DNA from: Megachile rotundata | Lineage: Eukaryota > Arthropoda > Insecta > Hymenoptera > Megachilidae | Direction: 5' to 3' | Assembly (NCBI RefSeq): GCF_050947335.1 | Contig: NW_027473327.1 | Location: 1,922,001 to 1,986,000, forward strand | Length of the DNA: 64,000 bases | Part shown: positions 28,157 to 42,205 of the stretch, in pieces | How positions within the stretch are numbered: the first letter of the stretch is position 1 | Layout of the letters: each line of letters begins with the position of its first letter | Made by a program: the position numbers and the translations under genes | Notes under the pieces: generated by a model | The model's database searches: none | Told to the model about the DNA's origin: nothing | Seen by the model: only the letters and a program-made list of their open reading frames with translations

Positions 28157-29017
28157 ATAGTATGATTGAGATCGTATGATTGCGATTGTATGATTGTGAT
28201 TGTATGGTTGTGATTGTATGATTGTGATTGTATGATTGTAATTGTATGATTATGATTGTATGATTGTGATTGTATGATTGCGATGGTTTGATTGTGATTG
28301 TATGATTGCGATATTATGATTGTGATTGTATGATTGTGATTGTATGATTGTGATTGTCTGATTGTGGTTGTATGATTGTGACTGTATGATTGTGATTGTA
28401 TGATTGTCATTGTATGATTATGATTGTATGATTGTGATTGCATGATTGTGATTGTATGATTGAGATTGCATGATTTTGTATGTATGGTTTCGATTGTATG
28501 ATTGTGATTGTATGACTGTGATTGTATGATTGTGATTGTGTGATTGCGATTGTACGATTGCGATTGTATGACTGTGATTGTATGATTGTGACAGTGCGAT
28601 TGTGATTGTACGATTGTGATTGTATGATTGTGATTGTATGATTATGATGGAATGATTGTGATTGCATGATTGTGATTGTATGATTGTGATTGCATGATAT
28701 TGAATGTATGATTGTGATTGTATGATTGTGATTGTATGATTGTGATTGTATGATTGCGATTGTATGATTGTGCTAGTATGATTGTGATTGTAAGATTGTG
28801 ATTGTATGACTGTGATTGTATGATTGTGATTGTATGATTGTGATGGTATGATTGCGATTGTATGATTGTGATTGTATGATTGCGATTGTATGATTGTGAT
28901 TGTATGATTGTGATTGTATGATTGTGACTGTATGATTGCGATTGTATGATTGTGATTGTGTGATTGCGATTGTATGATTGCGATTGTGTGATTGTGATTG
29001 TATGATTGTGATTGTAT
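28157..29017. repeat. Third, partial Y-type segment (1848-bp repeat of 26.3 kb)
   Basis: GTGACAGTGC at 28584 and GTGCTAG at 28766 lie 1847 bp after those at 26737 and 26919 (1848 less the 1-bp slip). Similarity runs from a GATTGAGATCG monomer near 28157 to about 28910, then gives way to a GATTGTGACTGTAT context leading to the doublet at 29018. The segment has a copy at about 41.08-41.93 kb (offset 12922), which has a private GATTGGGATTG near 41662. Confidence 0.84.
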
Positions 29018-29241
29018 GATTGTATTTGGGAGATTGTATTTTGGAGATTGTAATTGTATGATTGCGATTGTATGATTATGATTGTATGATTGTGATAGTA
29101 TGATTGTGATTGTAAGATTGTGATTGCATGACTGTGATCGTATGATTGTGATTGTATGATTGTGATTGTATGATTAGGATTGTATGATTGTGATAGTATG
29201 ATTGTGATTGTATGATTGTGATTGTATGATTGTGATTGTAT
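29018..29241. repeat. 224-bp local tandem repeat, copy 1
   Basis: Sixteen monomers starting at a doublet. The doublet recurs at 29242 and a rare GACTGTGATCGTAT monomer at 29130 recurs at 29354, both exactly 224 bp away. The rare monomer is otherwise seen only near 42052, inside the copy of this region at offset 12922, where the 224-bp repeat is not duplicated. Confidence 0.9.
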
Positions 29242-29435
29242 GATTGTATTTGGGAGATTGTATTTTGGAGATTGTAATTGTATGATTGCGATTGTATGAT
29301 TATGATTGTATGATTGTGATAGTATGATTGTGATTGTAAGATTGTGATTGCATGACTGTGATCGTATGATTGTGATTGTATGATTGTGATTGTATGATTA
29401 GGATTGTATGATTGTGATAGTATGATTGTGATTGT
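29242..29435. repeat. 224-bp local tandem repeat, copy 2 (partial)
   Basis: Repeats 29018 onward for about 194 bp (doublet, GATTATG, GATAG, GTAAG, GACTGTGATCG, GATTAGG), then joins the GTAAGG context that starts the next long paralogous segment near 29415-29436. Confidence 0.88.
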
Positions 29436-32400
29436 AAGGTTGTGATTGCATGACCGTGATTGTATGATTGTGATTGTATGATTGTGATTGTATGATTAGG
29501 ATTGTATGATTGTGACTGTATGATTGTGATTGTATGATTGTGATTGCGTGATTGTGATTGTATGATTGTGATTGCCTGATTGTGATTGTATGATTGCGAT
29601 TGTATGATTGTGATTGTATGATTGTGATTGTATGATTGTGATAGTATGATTGTGATAGTATGACTGTGATTGTATGACTGTGATTGTATGATCGTGATTG
29701 TGTGATTGTGATTGTCTGATTGTGGTTGTATGATTGTGATTGTATGATTGTGATTGTATGATTGTGATTGTATGATTGTGATTGTATGACTGTGATTGTA
29801 TGATTGTGATTGTGTGATTGCGATTGTATGATTGCGATTGTATGGTTGTGATTGTATGATTGTGATTGTATGATTGTGATTGTATGACTGTGATTGTATG
29901 ATTGTGATTGTATGATTGTGATTGTATGATTAGGATTGTGTGATTGTGATAGTATGATTGTGATTGTATGATTGTGATTGTATGATTGTGATTGTCTGAT
30001 TGTGGTTGTATGATTGTGATTGTATGATTGTGATTGTATGATTGTGATTGTATGATTGCGATTGTATGATTGCGGTTGTATGGTTGTGAATGTATGATTG
30101 TGGTTGTATGATAGTGATTGTATGATTGTATTTGGGAGATTGTGATTGTATGATTGCGATTGTATGATTGTGATTGCGTGATTGTGATTGTATGATTGCG
30201 ATTGTATGATTGTGATTGTATGGTTGTGAGTGTATGATTGTGATTGTATGATTGTGATTGTATGATTGTGACTGTATGATTGTGATTGTATGATTGTGAT
30301 TGTGTGATTGCGATTGTATGATTGCGATTGTATGATTGTGATTGTATGATTGTGATTGTATGATTGTATTTGGGAGATTGTATTTTGGAGATTGTAATTG
30401 TATGATTGCGATTGTATGATTATGATTGTATGATTGTGATAGTATGATTGTGATTGTAAGATTGTGATTGCATGACCGTGATTGTATGATTGTGATTGTA
30501 TGATTGTGATTGTATGATTAGGATTGTATGATTGTGACTGTATGATTGTGATTGTATGATTGTGATTGCGTGATTGTGATTGTATGATTGTGATTGCGTG
30601 ATTGTGATTGTATGATTGCGATTGTATGATTGTGATTGTATGATTGTGATTGTATGATTGTGATAGTATGATTGTGATAGTATGACTGTGATTGTATGAC
30701 TGTGATTGTATGATCGTGATTGTGTGATTGTGATTGTCTGATTGTGACTGTATGATTGTGATTGTATGATTGTGATTGCGTGATTGTGATTGTATGATTG
30801 CGATTGTATGATTGCGATTGTATGATTGTGATTGTACGATTGTGATTGTATGATTGTGATTGTATGATTGTGATTGTATGATTGTGATTGTATGATTGTA
30901 ATTGTATGATTATGATTGTGTGATTGTGATTGTACGATTATGATTGTATCATTGTGATTGTATGATTGTGATTGTATGATTATGATTGTATGGTTGTGAC
31001 TGTATGATTGTGATGGTATGATTGCGGTTGTATGATTGCGATCGTATGATTGTGATTGTATGATTGTGGTTGTATGATTGTGATTGTATGATTATGATTG
31101 TATGATTGTCATTGTATGATTATGATTGTATGATTGTGATTGCATGATTGTGATTGTATGATTGCGATTGTATGATTGTGCTAGTATGATTGTGATTGTA
31201 AGATTGTGATTGTATGACTGTGATTGTATGATTGTGATTGTATGATTGTGATGGTATGATTGCGATTGTATGATTGTGATTGTATGATTGCGATTGTATG
31301 ATTGTGATTGTATGATTATGATTGTATCATTGTGATTGTATGATTGTGATTGTATAATTATGATTGTATGGTTGTGACTGTATGATTGTGATGGTATGAT
31401 TGCGGTTGTATGATTGCGATCGTATGATTGTGATTGTATGATTGTGGTTGTATGATTGTGATTGTATGATTGTGATTGTATGATTGTCATTGTATGATTA
31501 TGATTGTATGATTGTGATTGCATGATTGTGATTGTATGATTGAGATTGCATGATTTTGTATGTATGATTATGATTGTATGATTGTGATTGTATGATTGTG
31601 ATTGTATGATTGTGATTGTATGATTGTGATTGTATGATTGTGATTGTATGATTGTGATTGTATGATTGTGATTGTATGATTGTGATTGTATGATTGTGAT
31701 TGTATGATTGTGACTGTATGATTGTGATTGTATGATTGTGATTGTGTGATTGCGATTGTATGATTGCGATTGTATGATTGTGATTGCATGACCGTGATTG
31801 TATGATTGTGATTGTATGATTGTGATTGTATGATTAGGATTGTATGATTGTGACTGTATGATTGTGATTGTATGATTGTGATTGCGTGATTGTGATTGTA
31901 TGATTGTGATTGCGTGATTGTGATTGTATGATTGCGATTGTATGATTGTGATTGTATGATTGTGATTGTATGATTGTGATAGTATGATTGTGATAGTATG
32001 ACTGTGATTGTATGACTGTGATTGTATGATCGTGATTGTGTGATTGTGATTGTCTGATTGTGGTTGTATGATTGTGATTGTATGATTGTGATTGTATGAT
32101 TGTGATTGTATGACTGTGATTGTATGATTGTGATTGTGTGATTGCGATTGTATGATTGCGATTGTATGGTTGTGATTGTATGGTTGTGAATGTATGATTG
32201 TGGTTGTATGATAGTGATTGTATGATTGTATTTGGGAGATTGTGATTGTATGATTGCGATTGTATGATTGTGATTGCGTGATTGTGATTGTATGATTGCG
32301 ATTGTATGATTGTGATTGTATGGTTGTGATTGTATGATTGTGATTGTATGATTGTGATTGTATGATTGTGACTGTATGATTGTGATTGTATGATTGTGAT

Positions 32401-35400
32401 TGTGTGATTGCGATTGTATGATTGCGATTGTATGATTGTGATTGTATGATTGTGATTGTATGATTGTATTTGGGAGATTGTATTTTGGAGATTGTAATTG
32501 TATGATTGCGATTGTATGATTATGATTGTATGATTGTGATAGTATGATTGTGATTGTAAGATTGTGATTGCATGACCGTGATTGTATGATTGTGATTGTA
32601 TGATTGTGATTGTATGATTAGGATTGTATGATTGTGACTGTATGATTGTGATTGTATGATTGTGATTGCGTGATTGTGATTGTATGATTGTGATTGCGTG
32701 ATTGTGATTGTATGATTGCGATTGTATGATTGTGATTGTATGATTGTGATTGTATGATTGTGATAGTATGATTGTGATAGTATGACTGTGATTGTATGAC
32801 TGTGATTGTATGATCGTGATTGTGTGATTGTGATTGTCTGATTGTGGTTGTATGATTGTGATTGTATGATTGTGATTGTATGATTGTGATTGTATGACTG
32901 TGATTGTATGATTGTGATTGTGTGATTGCGATTGTATGATTGCGATTGTATGGTTGTGATTGTATGATTGTGATTGTATGATTGTGATTGTATGACTGTG
33001 ATTGTATGATTGTGATTGTATGATTGTGATTGTGTGATTAGGATTGTGTGATTGTGATAGTATGATTGTGATTGTATGATTGTGATTGTATGATTGTGAT
33101 TGTCTGATTGTGGTTGTATGATTGTGATTGTATGATTGTGATTGTATGATTGTGATTGTATGACTGTGATTGTATGATTGTGATTGTGTGATTGCGATTG
33201 TATGATTGCGATTTTATGATTGTGATTGTATGATTGTGATTGTATGATTGTGATTGTATGACTGTGATTGTATGATTGTGATTGTATGATTGTGATTGTA
33301 TGATTAGGATTGTGTGATTGTGATAGTATGATTGTGATTGTATGATTGTGATTGTATGATTGTGATTGTATGATTGTGATTGTATGATTGTGATTGTATG
33401 ATTGTGATTGTATGATTGTGATTGTATGATTGTGATTGTATGATTGTATTTGGGAGATTGTATTTTGGAGATTGTAATTGTATGATTGCGATTGTATGAT
33501 TGTGATTGTATGATTGCGATTGTATGATTGTGATTGTATGATTGTGATTGTATGACTGTGATTGTATGATTGTAATTGTGCGATTGTGATTGTACGATTG
33601 TGATTGTACGATTGTGATTGTATGATTGTGATTGTATGATTATGATTGTATGATTGTGATAGTATGATTGTGATTGTAAGATTGTGATTGCATGACTGTG
33701 ATTGTATGATTGCGATGGTTTGATTGTGATTGTATGATTGCGATATTATGATTGTGATTGTATGATTGTGATTGTATGATTGTGATTGTATGATTGTGAT
33801 TGTATGATTGTGATTGTCTGATTGTGGTTGTATGATTGTGATTGTATGATTGTGATTGTATGATTGTCATTGTATGATTATGCTTGTATGATTGTGATTG
33901 CATGATTGTGATTGTATGATTGAGATCGTATGATTGCGATTGTATGATTGTGATTGTATGGTTGTGATTGTATGATTGTGATTGTATGATTGTAATTGTA
34001 TGATTATGATTGTATGATTGTGATTGTATGATTGCGATGGTTTGATTGTGATTGTATGATTGCGATATTATGATTGTGATTGTATGATTGTGATTGTATG
34101 ATTGTGATTGTATGATTGTGATTGTATGATTGTGATTGTCTGATTGTGGTTGTATGATTGTGACTGTATGATTGTGATTGTATGATTGTCATTGTATGAT
34201 TATGATTGTATGATTGTGATTGCATGATTGTGATTGTATGATTGAGATTGCATGATTTTGTATGTATGATTTCGATTGTATGATTGTGATTGTATGACTG
34301 TGATTGTATGATTGTGATTGTGTGATTGCGATTGTATGATTGCGATTGTATGACTGTGATTGTATGATTGTGACAGTGCGATTGTGATTGTACGATTGTG
34401 ATTGTACGATTGTGATTGTATGATTGTGATTGTATGATTATGATGGAATGATTGTGATTGCATGATTGTGATTGTATGATTGTGATTGCATGATATTGAA
34501 TGTATGATTGTGATTGTATGATTGTGATTGTATGATTGCGATTGTATGATTGTGCTAGTATGATTGTGATTGTAAGATTGTGATTGTATGACTGTGATTG
34601 TATGATTGTGATTGTATGATTGTGATGGTATGATTGCGATTGTATGATTGTGATTGTATGATTGCGATTGTATGATTGTGATTGTATGATTATGATTGTA
34701 TCATTGTGATTGTTTGATTGTGATTGTATGATTATGATTGTATGGTTGTGACTGTATGATTGTGATGGTATGATTGCGGTTGTATGATTGCGATCGTATG
34801 ATTGTGATTGTATGATTGTGGTTGTATGATTGTGATTGTATGATTGTGATTGTATGATTGTCATTGTATGATTATGATTGTATGATAGTGATTGCATGAT
34901 TGTGATTGTATGATTGAGATTGCATGATTTTGTATGTATGATTATGATTGTATGATTGTGATTGTATGATTGTGATTGTATGATTGTGATTGTATGATTG
35001 TGATTGTATGATTGTGATTGTATGATTGTGATTGTATGATTGTGATTGTATGATTGTGATTGTATGATTGTAATTGTATGATTATGATTGTATGATTGTG
35101 ATTGTATGATTGTGATTGTATGACTGTGATTGTATGATTGTGATTGTACGATTGTGATTGTACGATTGTGATTGTATGATTCTGATTGTATGATTATGAT
35201 TGTATGATTGTGATAGTATGATTGTGATTGTAAGATTGTGATTGCATGACTGTGATTGTATGATTGTGATTGGATGATTGTGATTGTATGATTAGGATTG
35301 TATGATTGTGATAGTATGAATGTGATTGTATGATTGTGATTGTATGATTGTGATTGTATGATTGTATTTGGGAGATTGTATTTTGGAGATTGTAATTGTA

Positions 35401-35990
35401 TAATTGCGATTTTATGATTGTGATTGTATGATTGTGATCGTATGATTGTGATCGTATGATAGTGATTGTATGATTGTGATTGTATGGTTGTGATTGTATG
35501 ATTGTGATTGTATGATTGTAATTGTATGATTATGATTGTATGATTGTGATTGTATGATTGTGATGGTTTGATTGTGATTGTATGATTCCGATATTATGAT
35601 TGTGATTGTATGATTGTGATTGTATGATTGTGGTTGTATGATTGTGATTGTATGATTGTGATTGTATGATTGTGGTTGTATGATTGTGATTGTATGATTG
35701 TATTTGGGAGATTGTGATTGTATGATTGCGATTGTATGATTGTGATTGCGTGATTGTGATTGTATGATTGCGATTGTATGATTGTGATTGTATGTTTGTG
35801 ATTGTATGATTGTGATGGTATGATTGTGATTGTATGATTGCGGTAGTATGATTGTGATTGTATGATTGTGATTGTATGATTGTGACTGTATGATTGTGAT
35901 TGTATGATTGTGATTGCGTGATTGTGATTGTATGATTGCGATTGTATGATTGCGATTGTATGATTGTGATTGTACGATTGTGATTGTATG
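29436..35990. repeat. 6.5-kb segment duplicated at 44.68-51.12 kb
   Basis: Offset 15260 bp from the GTAAGG variant (29436/44696) through 31786/47046, then 15134 bp from the doublet 32462/47596 to the singlet 35696/50830. The 126-bp change is a deletion in the later copy. The segment is also related to 8.66-14.4 kb (offset 20761-21559) and to 14.73-17.86 kb (offset 17023). It contains the 784-bp local repeat (GCATGACCG at 31786 and 32570) and a complete block X. Variants seen only in this copy: GATAGTGATTGCAT near 34885 and GTATGTTTG near 35790. Confidence 0.88.
34366..35709. repeat. Block X, copy 4 (1344 bp, 96 monomers)
   Basis: GTGACAGTGC 34366, GTGCTAG 34548, GATTGGAT 35262, doublet 35360, singlet 35696. 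Confidence 0.9.
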
Positions 35991-36927
35991 ATTGTGATTG
36001 TATGATTGTGATTGTATGATTGTGATTGTATGATTGTGATTGTATGATTGTAATTGTATGATTATGATTGTGTGATTGTGATTGTATGATTATGATTGTA
36101 TGATTGTGATAGTATGATTGTGATTGTAAGATTGTGATTGCATGACTGTGATTGTATGATTGTGATTGTATGATTGTGATTGTATGATTAGGATTGTATG
36201 ATTGTGATAGTATGATTGTGATTGTATGATTGCGATTGTATGATTGGGATTGTATGATTGTATTTGGGAGATTGTATTTTGGAGATTGTAATTGTAGGAT
36301 TGCGATTGTATGATTGTGATTGTATGATTGTGATTGTATGATTGTAATTGTATGATTGCGATTGTATGGTTGTGAATGTATGATTGTGGTTGTATGATAG
36401 TGATTGTATGATTGTATTTGGGAGATTGTGATTGTATGATTGCGATTGTATGATTGTGATTGCGTGATTGTGATTGTATGATTGCGATTGTATGATTGAG
36501 ATTGTATGGTTGTGATTGTATGATTGTGATTGTATGATTGTGATTGTATGATTGTGATTGTATGATTGTGACTGTATGATTGTGATTGTATGATTGTGAT
36601 TGTGTGATTGCGATTGTATGATTGCGATTGTATGATTGTGATTGTATGATTGTGGTTGTATGATTGTATTTGGGAGATTGTATTTTGGAGATTGTAATTG
36701 TATGATAGCGATTGTATGATTATGATTGTATGATTGTGATAGTATGATTGTGATTGTAAGATTGTGATTGCATGACCGTGATTGTATGATTGTGATTGTA
36801 TGATTGTGATTGTATGATTAGGATTGTATGATTGTGATAGTATGATTGTGATTGTATGATTGTGATTGTATGATTGTGATTGTATGATTGTGATTGTATG
36901 ATTGTGATTGTATGATTGTGATTGTAT
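35991..36927. repeat. Segment paralogous to 18.3-19.2 kb and 63.4-64.0 kb
   Basis: Doublets 36256 and 36662 and singlet 36410 match 18575, 18981 and 18729 at offset 17681 bp, and 63626 and 63780 match 36256 and 36410 at offset 27370. Near 36850-36927 it passes through about six consensus monomers into a GATTAGG context in place of the next doublet, which marks a junction. Confidence 0.84.
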
Positions 36928-38215
36928 GATTAGGATTGTGTGATTGTGATAGTATGATTGTGATTGTATGATTGTGATTGTATGATTGTGATTGTCTGAT
37001 TGTGGTTGTATGATTGTGATTGTATGATTGTGATTGTATGATTGTGATTGTATGACTGTGATTGTATGATTGTGATTGTGTGATTGCGATTGTATGATTG
37101 CGATTTTATGATTGTGATTGTATGATTGTGATTGTATGATTGTGATTGTATGACTGTGATTGTATGATTGTGATTGTATGATTGTGATTGTATGATTAGG
37201 ATTGTGTGATTGTGATAGTATGATTGTGATTGTATGATTGTGATTGTATGATTGTGATTGTATGATTGTGATTGTATGATTGTGATTGTATGATTGTGAT
37301 TGTATGATTGTGATTGTATGATTGTGATTGTATGATTGTATTTGGGAGATTGTATTTTGGAGATTGTAATTGTATGATTGCGATTGTATGATTGTGATTG
37401 TATGATTGTGATTGTATGATTGTGATTGTATGATTGTGATTGTATGACTGTGATTGTATGATTGTGATTGTGCGATTGTGATTGTACGATTGTGATTGTA
37501 CGATTGTGATTGTATGATTGTGATTGTATGATTACGATTTTATGATTGTGATAGTATGATTGTGATTGTAAGATTGTGATTGCATGACTGTGATTGTATG
37601 ATTGCGATGGTTTGATTGTGATTGTATGATTGCGATATTATGATTGTGATTGTATGATTGTGATTGTATGATTGTGATTGTATGATTGTGATTGTCTGAT
37701 TGTGGTTGTATGATTGTGATTGTATGATTGTGATTGTATGATTGTCATTGTATGATTATGCTTGTATGATTGTGATTGCATGATTGTGATTGTATGATTG
37801 AGATCGTATGATTGCGATTGTATGATTGTGATTGTATGGTTGTGATTGTATGATTGTGATTGTATGATTGTAATTGTATGATTATGATTGTATGATTGTG
37901 ATTGTATGATTGCGATGGTTTGATTGTGATTGTATGATTGCGATATTATGATTGTGATTGTATGATTGTGATTGTATGATTGTGATTGTCTGATTGTGGT
38001 TGTATGATTGTGACTGTATGATTGTGATTGTATGATTGTCATTGTATGATTATGATTGTATGATTGTGATTGCATGATTGTGATTGTATGATTGAGATTG
38101 CATGATTTTGTATGTATGGTTTCGATTGTATGATTGTGATTGTATGACTGTGATTGTATGATTGTGATTGTGTGATTGCGATTGTACGATTGCGATTGTA
38201 TGACTGTGATTGTAT

Positions 38216-39251
38216 GATTGTGACAGTGCGATTGTGATTGTACGATTGTGATTGTATGATTGTGATTGTATGATTATGATGGAATGATTGTGATTGCATG
38301 ATTGTGATTGTATGATTGTGATTGCATGATATTGAATGTATGATTGTGATTGTATGATTGTGATTGTATGATTGTGATTGTATGATTGCGATTGTATGAT
38401 TGTGCTAGTATGATTGTGATTGTAAGATTGTGATTGTATGACTGTGATTGTATGATTGTGATTGTATGATTGTGATGGTATGATTGCGATTGTATGATTG
38501 TGATTGTATGATTGCGATTGTATGATTGTGATTGTATGATTATGATTGTATCATTGTGATTGTATGATTGTGATTGTATGATTATGATTGTATGGTTGTG
38601 ACTGTATGATTGTGATGGTATGATTGCGGTTGTATGATTGCGATCGTATGATTGTGATTGTATGATTGTGATTGTATGATTGTGATTGTATGATTGTGAT
38701 TGTGTGATTGCGATTGTATGATTGCGATTGTATGATTGTGATTGTATGATTGTGATGGTTTGATTGTGATTGTATGATTGCGATATTATGATTGTGATTG
38801 TATGATTGTGATTGTATGATTGTGATTGTATGATTAGGATTGTATGATTGTGATAGTATGAATGTGATTGTATGATTGTGATTGTATGATTGTGATTGTA
38901 TGATTGTATTTGGGAGATTGTATTTTGGAGATTGTAATTGTATAATTGCGATTTTATGATTGTGATTGTATGATTGTGATCGTATGATTGTGATCGTATG
39001 ATAGTGATTGTATGATTGTGATTGTATGGTTGTGATTGTATGATTGTGATTGTATGATTGTAATTGTATGATTATGATTGTATGATTGTGATTGTATGAT
39101 TGTGATGGTTTGATTGTGATTGTATGATTCCGATATTATGATTGTGATTGTATGATTGTGATTGTATGACTGTGGTTGTATGATTGTGATTGCATGATTG
39201 TGATTGTATGATTGTGGTTGTATGATTGTGATTGTATGATTGTATTTGGGA
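38216..39251. repeat. Block Y, copy 3 (1036 bp, 74 monomers)
   Basis: GTGACAGTGC 38216, GTGCTAG 38398, doublet 38902, singlet 39238. Same internal spacing as the copy at 23797. Confidence 0.86.
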
Positions 39252-39669
39252 GATTGTGATTGTATGATTGCGATTGTATGATTGTGATTGCGTGATTGTG
39301 ATTGTATGATTGCGATTGTATGATTGTGATTGTATGGTTGTGATTGTATGATTGTGATGGTATGATTGTGATTGTATGATTGCGGTAGTATGATTGTGAT
39401 TGTATGATTGTGATTGTATGATTGTGACTGTATGATTGTGATTGTATGATTGTGATTGCGTGATTGTGATTGTATGATTGCGATTGTATGATTGCGATTG
39501 TATGATTGTGATTGTACGATTGTGATTGTATGATTGTGATTGTATGATTGTGATTGTATGATTGTGATTGTATGATTGTGATTGTATGATTGTAATTGTA
39601 TAATTATGATTGTGTGATTGTGATTGTATGATTATGATTGTATGATTGTGATAGTATGATTGTGATTGT

Positions 39670-39865
39670 AAGATTGTGATTGCATGACTGTGATTGTATG
39701 ATTGTGATTGTATGATTAGGATTGTATGATTGTGATAGTATGATTGTGATAGTATGATTGTGATTGTAAGATTGTGATTGCATGACTGTGATTGTATGAT
39801 TGTGATTGTATGATTAGGATTGTATGATTGTGATAGTATGATTGTGATTGTATGATTGTGATTGT
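39670..39865. repeat. 98-bp (7-monomer) tandem duplication
   Basis: The GTAAG variant at 39670 recurs at 39768, together with the following GCATGACTG, GATTAGG and GATAG variants in the same order. The paralogous stretch near 25.2-25.3 kb has a single copy, so this is a private gain. Confidence 0.9.
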
Positions 39866-39960
39866 ATGATTGGGATTGTATGATTGTATTTGGGAGATTG
39901 TATTTTGGAGATTGTAATTGTTGGATTGCGATTGTATGATTGTGATTGTATGATTGTGAT

Positions 39961-40260
39961 TGTATGATTGTAACTGTATGATTGTGATTGTATGATTGTG
40001 GTTGTATGATTCTGATGGTATGATTGCGATTGTATGATTGTGATTGTATGATTGCGATTGTATGATTGTGATTGTATGATTATGATTGTATCATTGTGAT
40101 TGTATGATTGTGATTGTATGATTATGTTTGTATGATTGTGATTGTGTGATTGTGATTGTATGATTGTATTTGGGAGATTGTATTTTGGAGATTGTAATTG
40201 TATGATTGCGATTGTATGATTGTGATTGTATGATTGCGATTGTATGATTGTGATAGTATG
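39961..40260. repeat. Mosaic junction segment with private monomers
   Basis: Short patches from several contexts lie next to each other here: GATTGTAACTGTAT, GATTCTGATGGTAT, a GTATCATTG patch normally seen inside the GTGCTAG module, a private GATTATGTTTGTAT monomer near 40120, and a doublet (40162) followed by another (40344) only 182 bp later. I did not find the same combination elsewhere in the window. Register is kept. Confidence 0.75.
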
Positions 40261-42205
40261 ATTGTGATTGTATGATTGTGATTGTATGATTGTGATAGTA
40301 TGATTGTGATTGTATGATTGTGATTGTATGATTGTGATTGTATGATTGTATTTGGGAGATTGTATTTTGGAGATTGTAATTGTATAATTGCGATTTTATG
40401 ATTGTGATTGTATGATTGTGATCGTATGATTGTGATCGTATGATAGTGATTGTATGATTGTGATTCTATGGTTGTGATTGTATGATTGTGATTGTATGAT
40501 TGTAATTGTATGATTATGATTGTATGATTGTGATTGTATGATTGTGATGGTTTGATTGTGATTGTATGATTCCGATATTATGATTGTGATTGTATGATTG
40601 TGATTGTATGACTGTGGTTGTATGATTGTGATTGTATGATTGTGATTGTATGATTGTGGTTGTATGATTGTGATTGTATGATTGTATTTGGGAGATTGTG
40701 ATTGTATGATTGCGATTGTATGATTGTGATTGCGTGATTGTGATTGTATGATTGCGATTGTATGATTGTGATTGTATGGTTGTGATTGTATGATTGTGAT
40801 GGTATGATTGTGATTGTATGATTGCGGTAGTATGATTGTGATTGTATGATTGTGATTGTATGATTGTGACTGTATGATTGTGATTGTATGATTGTGATTG
40901 CGTGATTGTGATTGTATGATTGCGATTGTATGATTGCGATTGTATGATTGTGATTGTACGATTGTGATTGTATGATTGTGATTGTATGATTGTGATTGTA
41001 TGATTGTGATTGTATGATTGTAATTGTATGATTATGATTGTGTGATTGTGATTGTATGATTATGATTGTATGATTGTGATAGTATGATTGAGATCGTATG
41101 ATTGCGATTGTATGATTGTGATTGTATGGTTGTGATTGTATGATTGTGATTGTATGATTGTAATTGTATGATTATGATTGTATGATTGTGATTGTATGAT
41201 TGCGATGGTTTGATTGTGATTGTATGATTGCGATATTATGATTGTGATTGTATGATTGTGATTGTATGATTGTGATTGTCTGATTGTGGTTGTATGATTG
41301 TGACTGTATGATTGTGATTGTATGATTGTCATTGTATGATTATGATTGTATGATTGTGATTGCATGATTGTGATTGTATGATTGAGATTGCATGATTTTG
41401 TATGTATGGTTTCGATTGTATGATTGTGATTGTATGACTGTGATTGTATGATTGTGATTGTGTGATTGCGATTGTACGATTGCGATTGTATGACTGTGAT
41501 TGTATGATTGTGACAGTGCGATTGTGATTGTACGATTGTGATTGTATGATTGTGATTGTATGATTATGATGGAATGATTGTGATTGCATGATTGTGATTG
41601 TATGATTGTGATTGCATGATATTGAATGTATGATTGTGATTGTATGATTGTGATTGTATGATTGGGATTGTATGATTGCGATTGTATGATTGTGCTAGTA
41701 TGATTGTGATTGTAAGATTGTGATTGTATGACTGTGATTGTATGATTGTGATTGTATGATTGTGATGGTATGATTGCGATTGTATGATTGTGATTGTATG
41801 ATTGCGATTGTATGATTGTGATTGTATGATTGTGATTGTATGATTGTGACTGTATGATTGCGATTGTATGATTGTGATTGTGTGATTGCGATTGTATGAT
41901 TGCGATTGTGTGATTGTGATTGTATGATTGTGATTGTATGATTGTATTTGGGAGATTGTATTTTGGAGATTGTAATTGTATGATTGCGATTGTATGATTA
42001 TGATTGTATGATTGTGATAGTATGATTGTGATTGTAAGATTGTGATTGCATGACTGTGATCGTATGATTGTGATTGTATGATTGTGATTGTATGATTAGG
42101 ATTGTATGATTGTGATAGTATGATTGTGATTGTATGATTGTGATTGTATGATTGTGATTGTATGATTGTATTTGGGAGATTGTATTTTGGAGATTGTAAT
42201 TGTAT
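40261..42205. repeat. 1.94-kb segment duplicated from/to 27.34-29.28 kb
   Basis: Doublets 41940 and 42164 match 29018 and 29242, and singlet 40680 matches 27758, at offset 12922. Doublet 40344 matches 27423 at offset 12921, the 1-bp difference being the slip at 27507. Shared rare variants are GATTCTATGG (near 27541 and 40462) and GACTGTGATCGTAT (29130 and near 42052). Confidence 0.88.

Larger units (their letters stand above)
36928..39960. repeat. 3.0-kb segment duplicated from/to 22.5-25.4 kb
   Basis: GATTAGG 36928 matches 22509, doublets 37334 and 38902 match 22915 and 24483, and singlet 39238 matches 24819, all at offset 14419 bp (14420 less the slip). The last doublet (39882 against 25365) is displaced by a further 98 bp because of a local duplication here. 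Both copies end in the TTG-class doublet. Confidence 0.87.
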
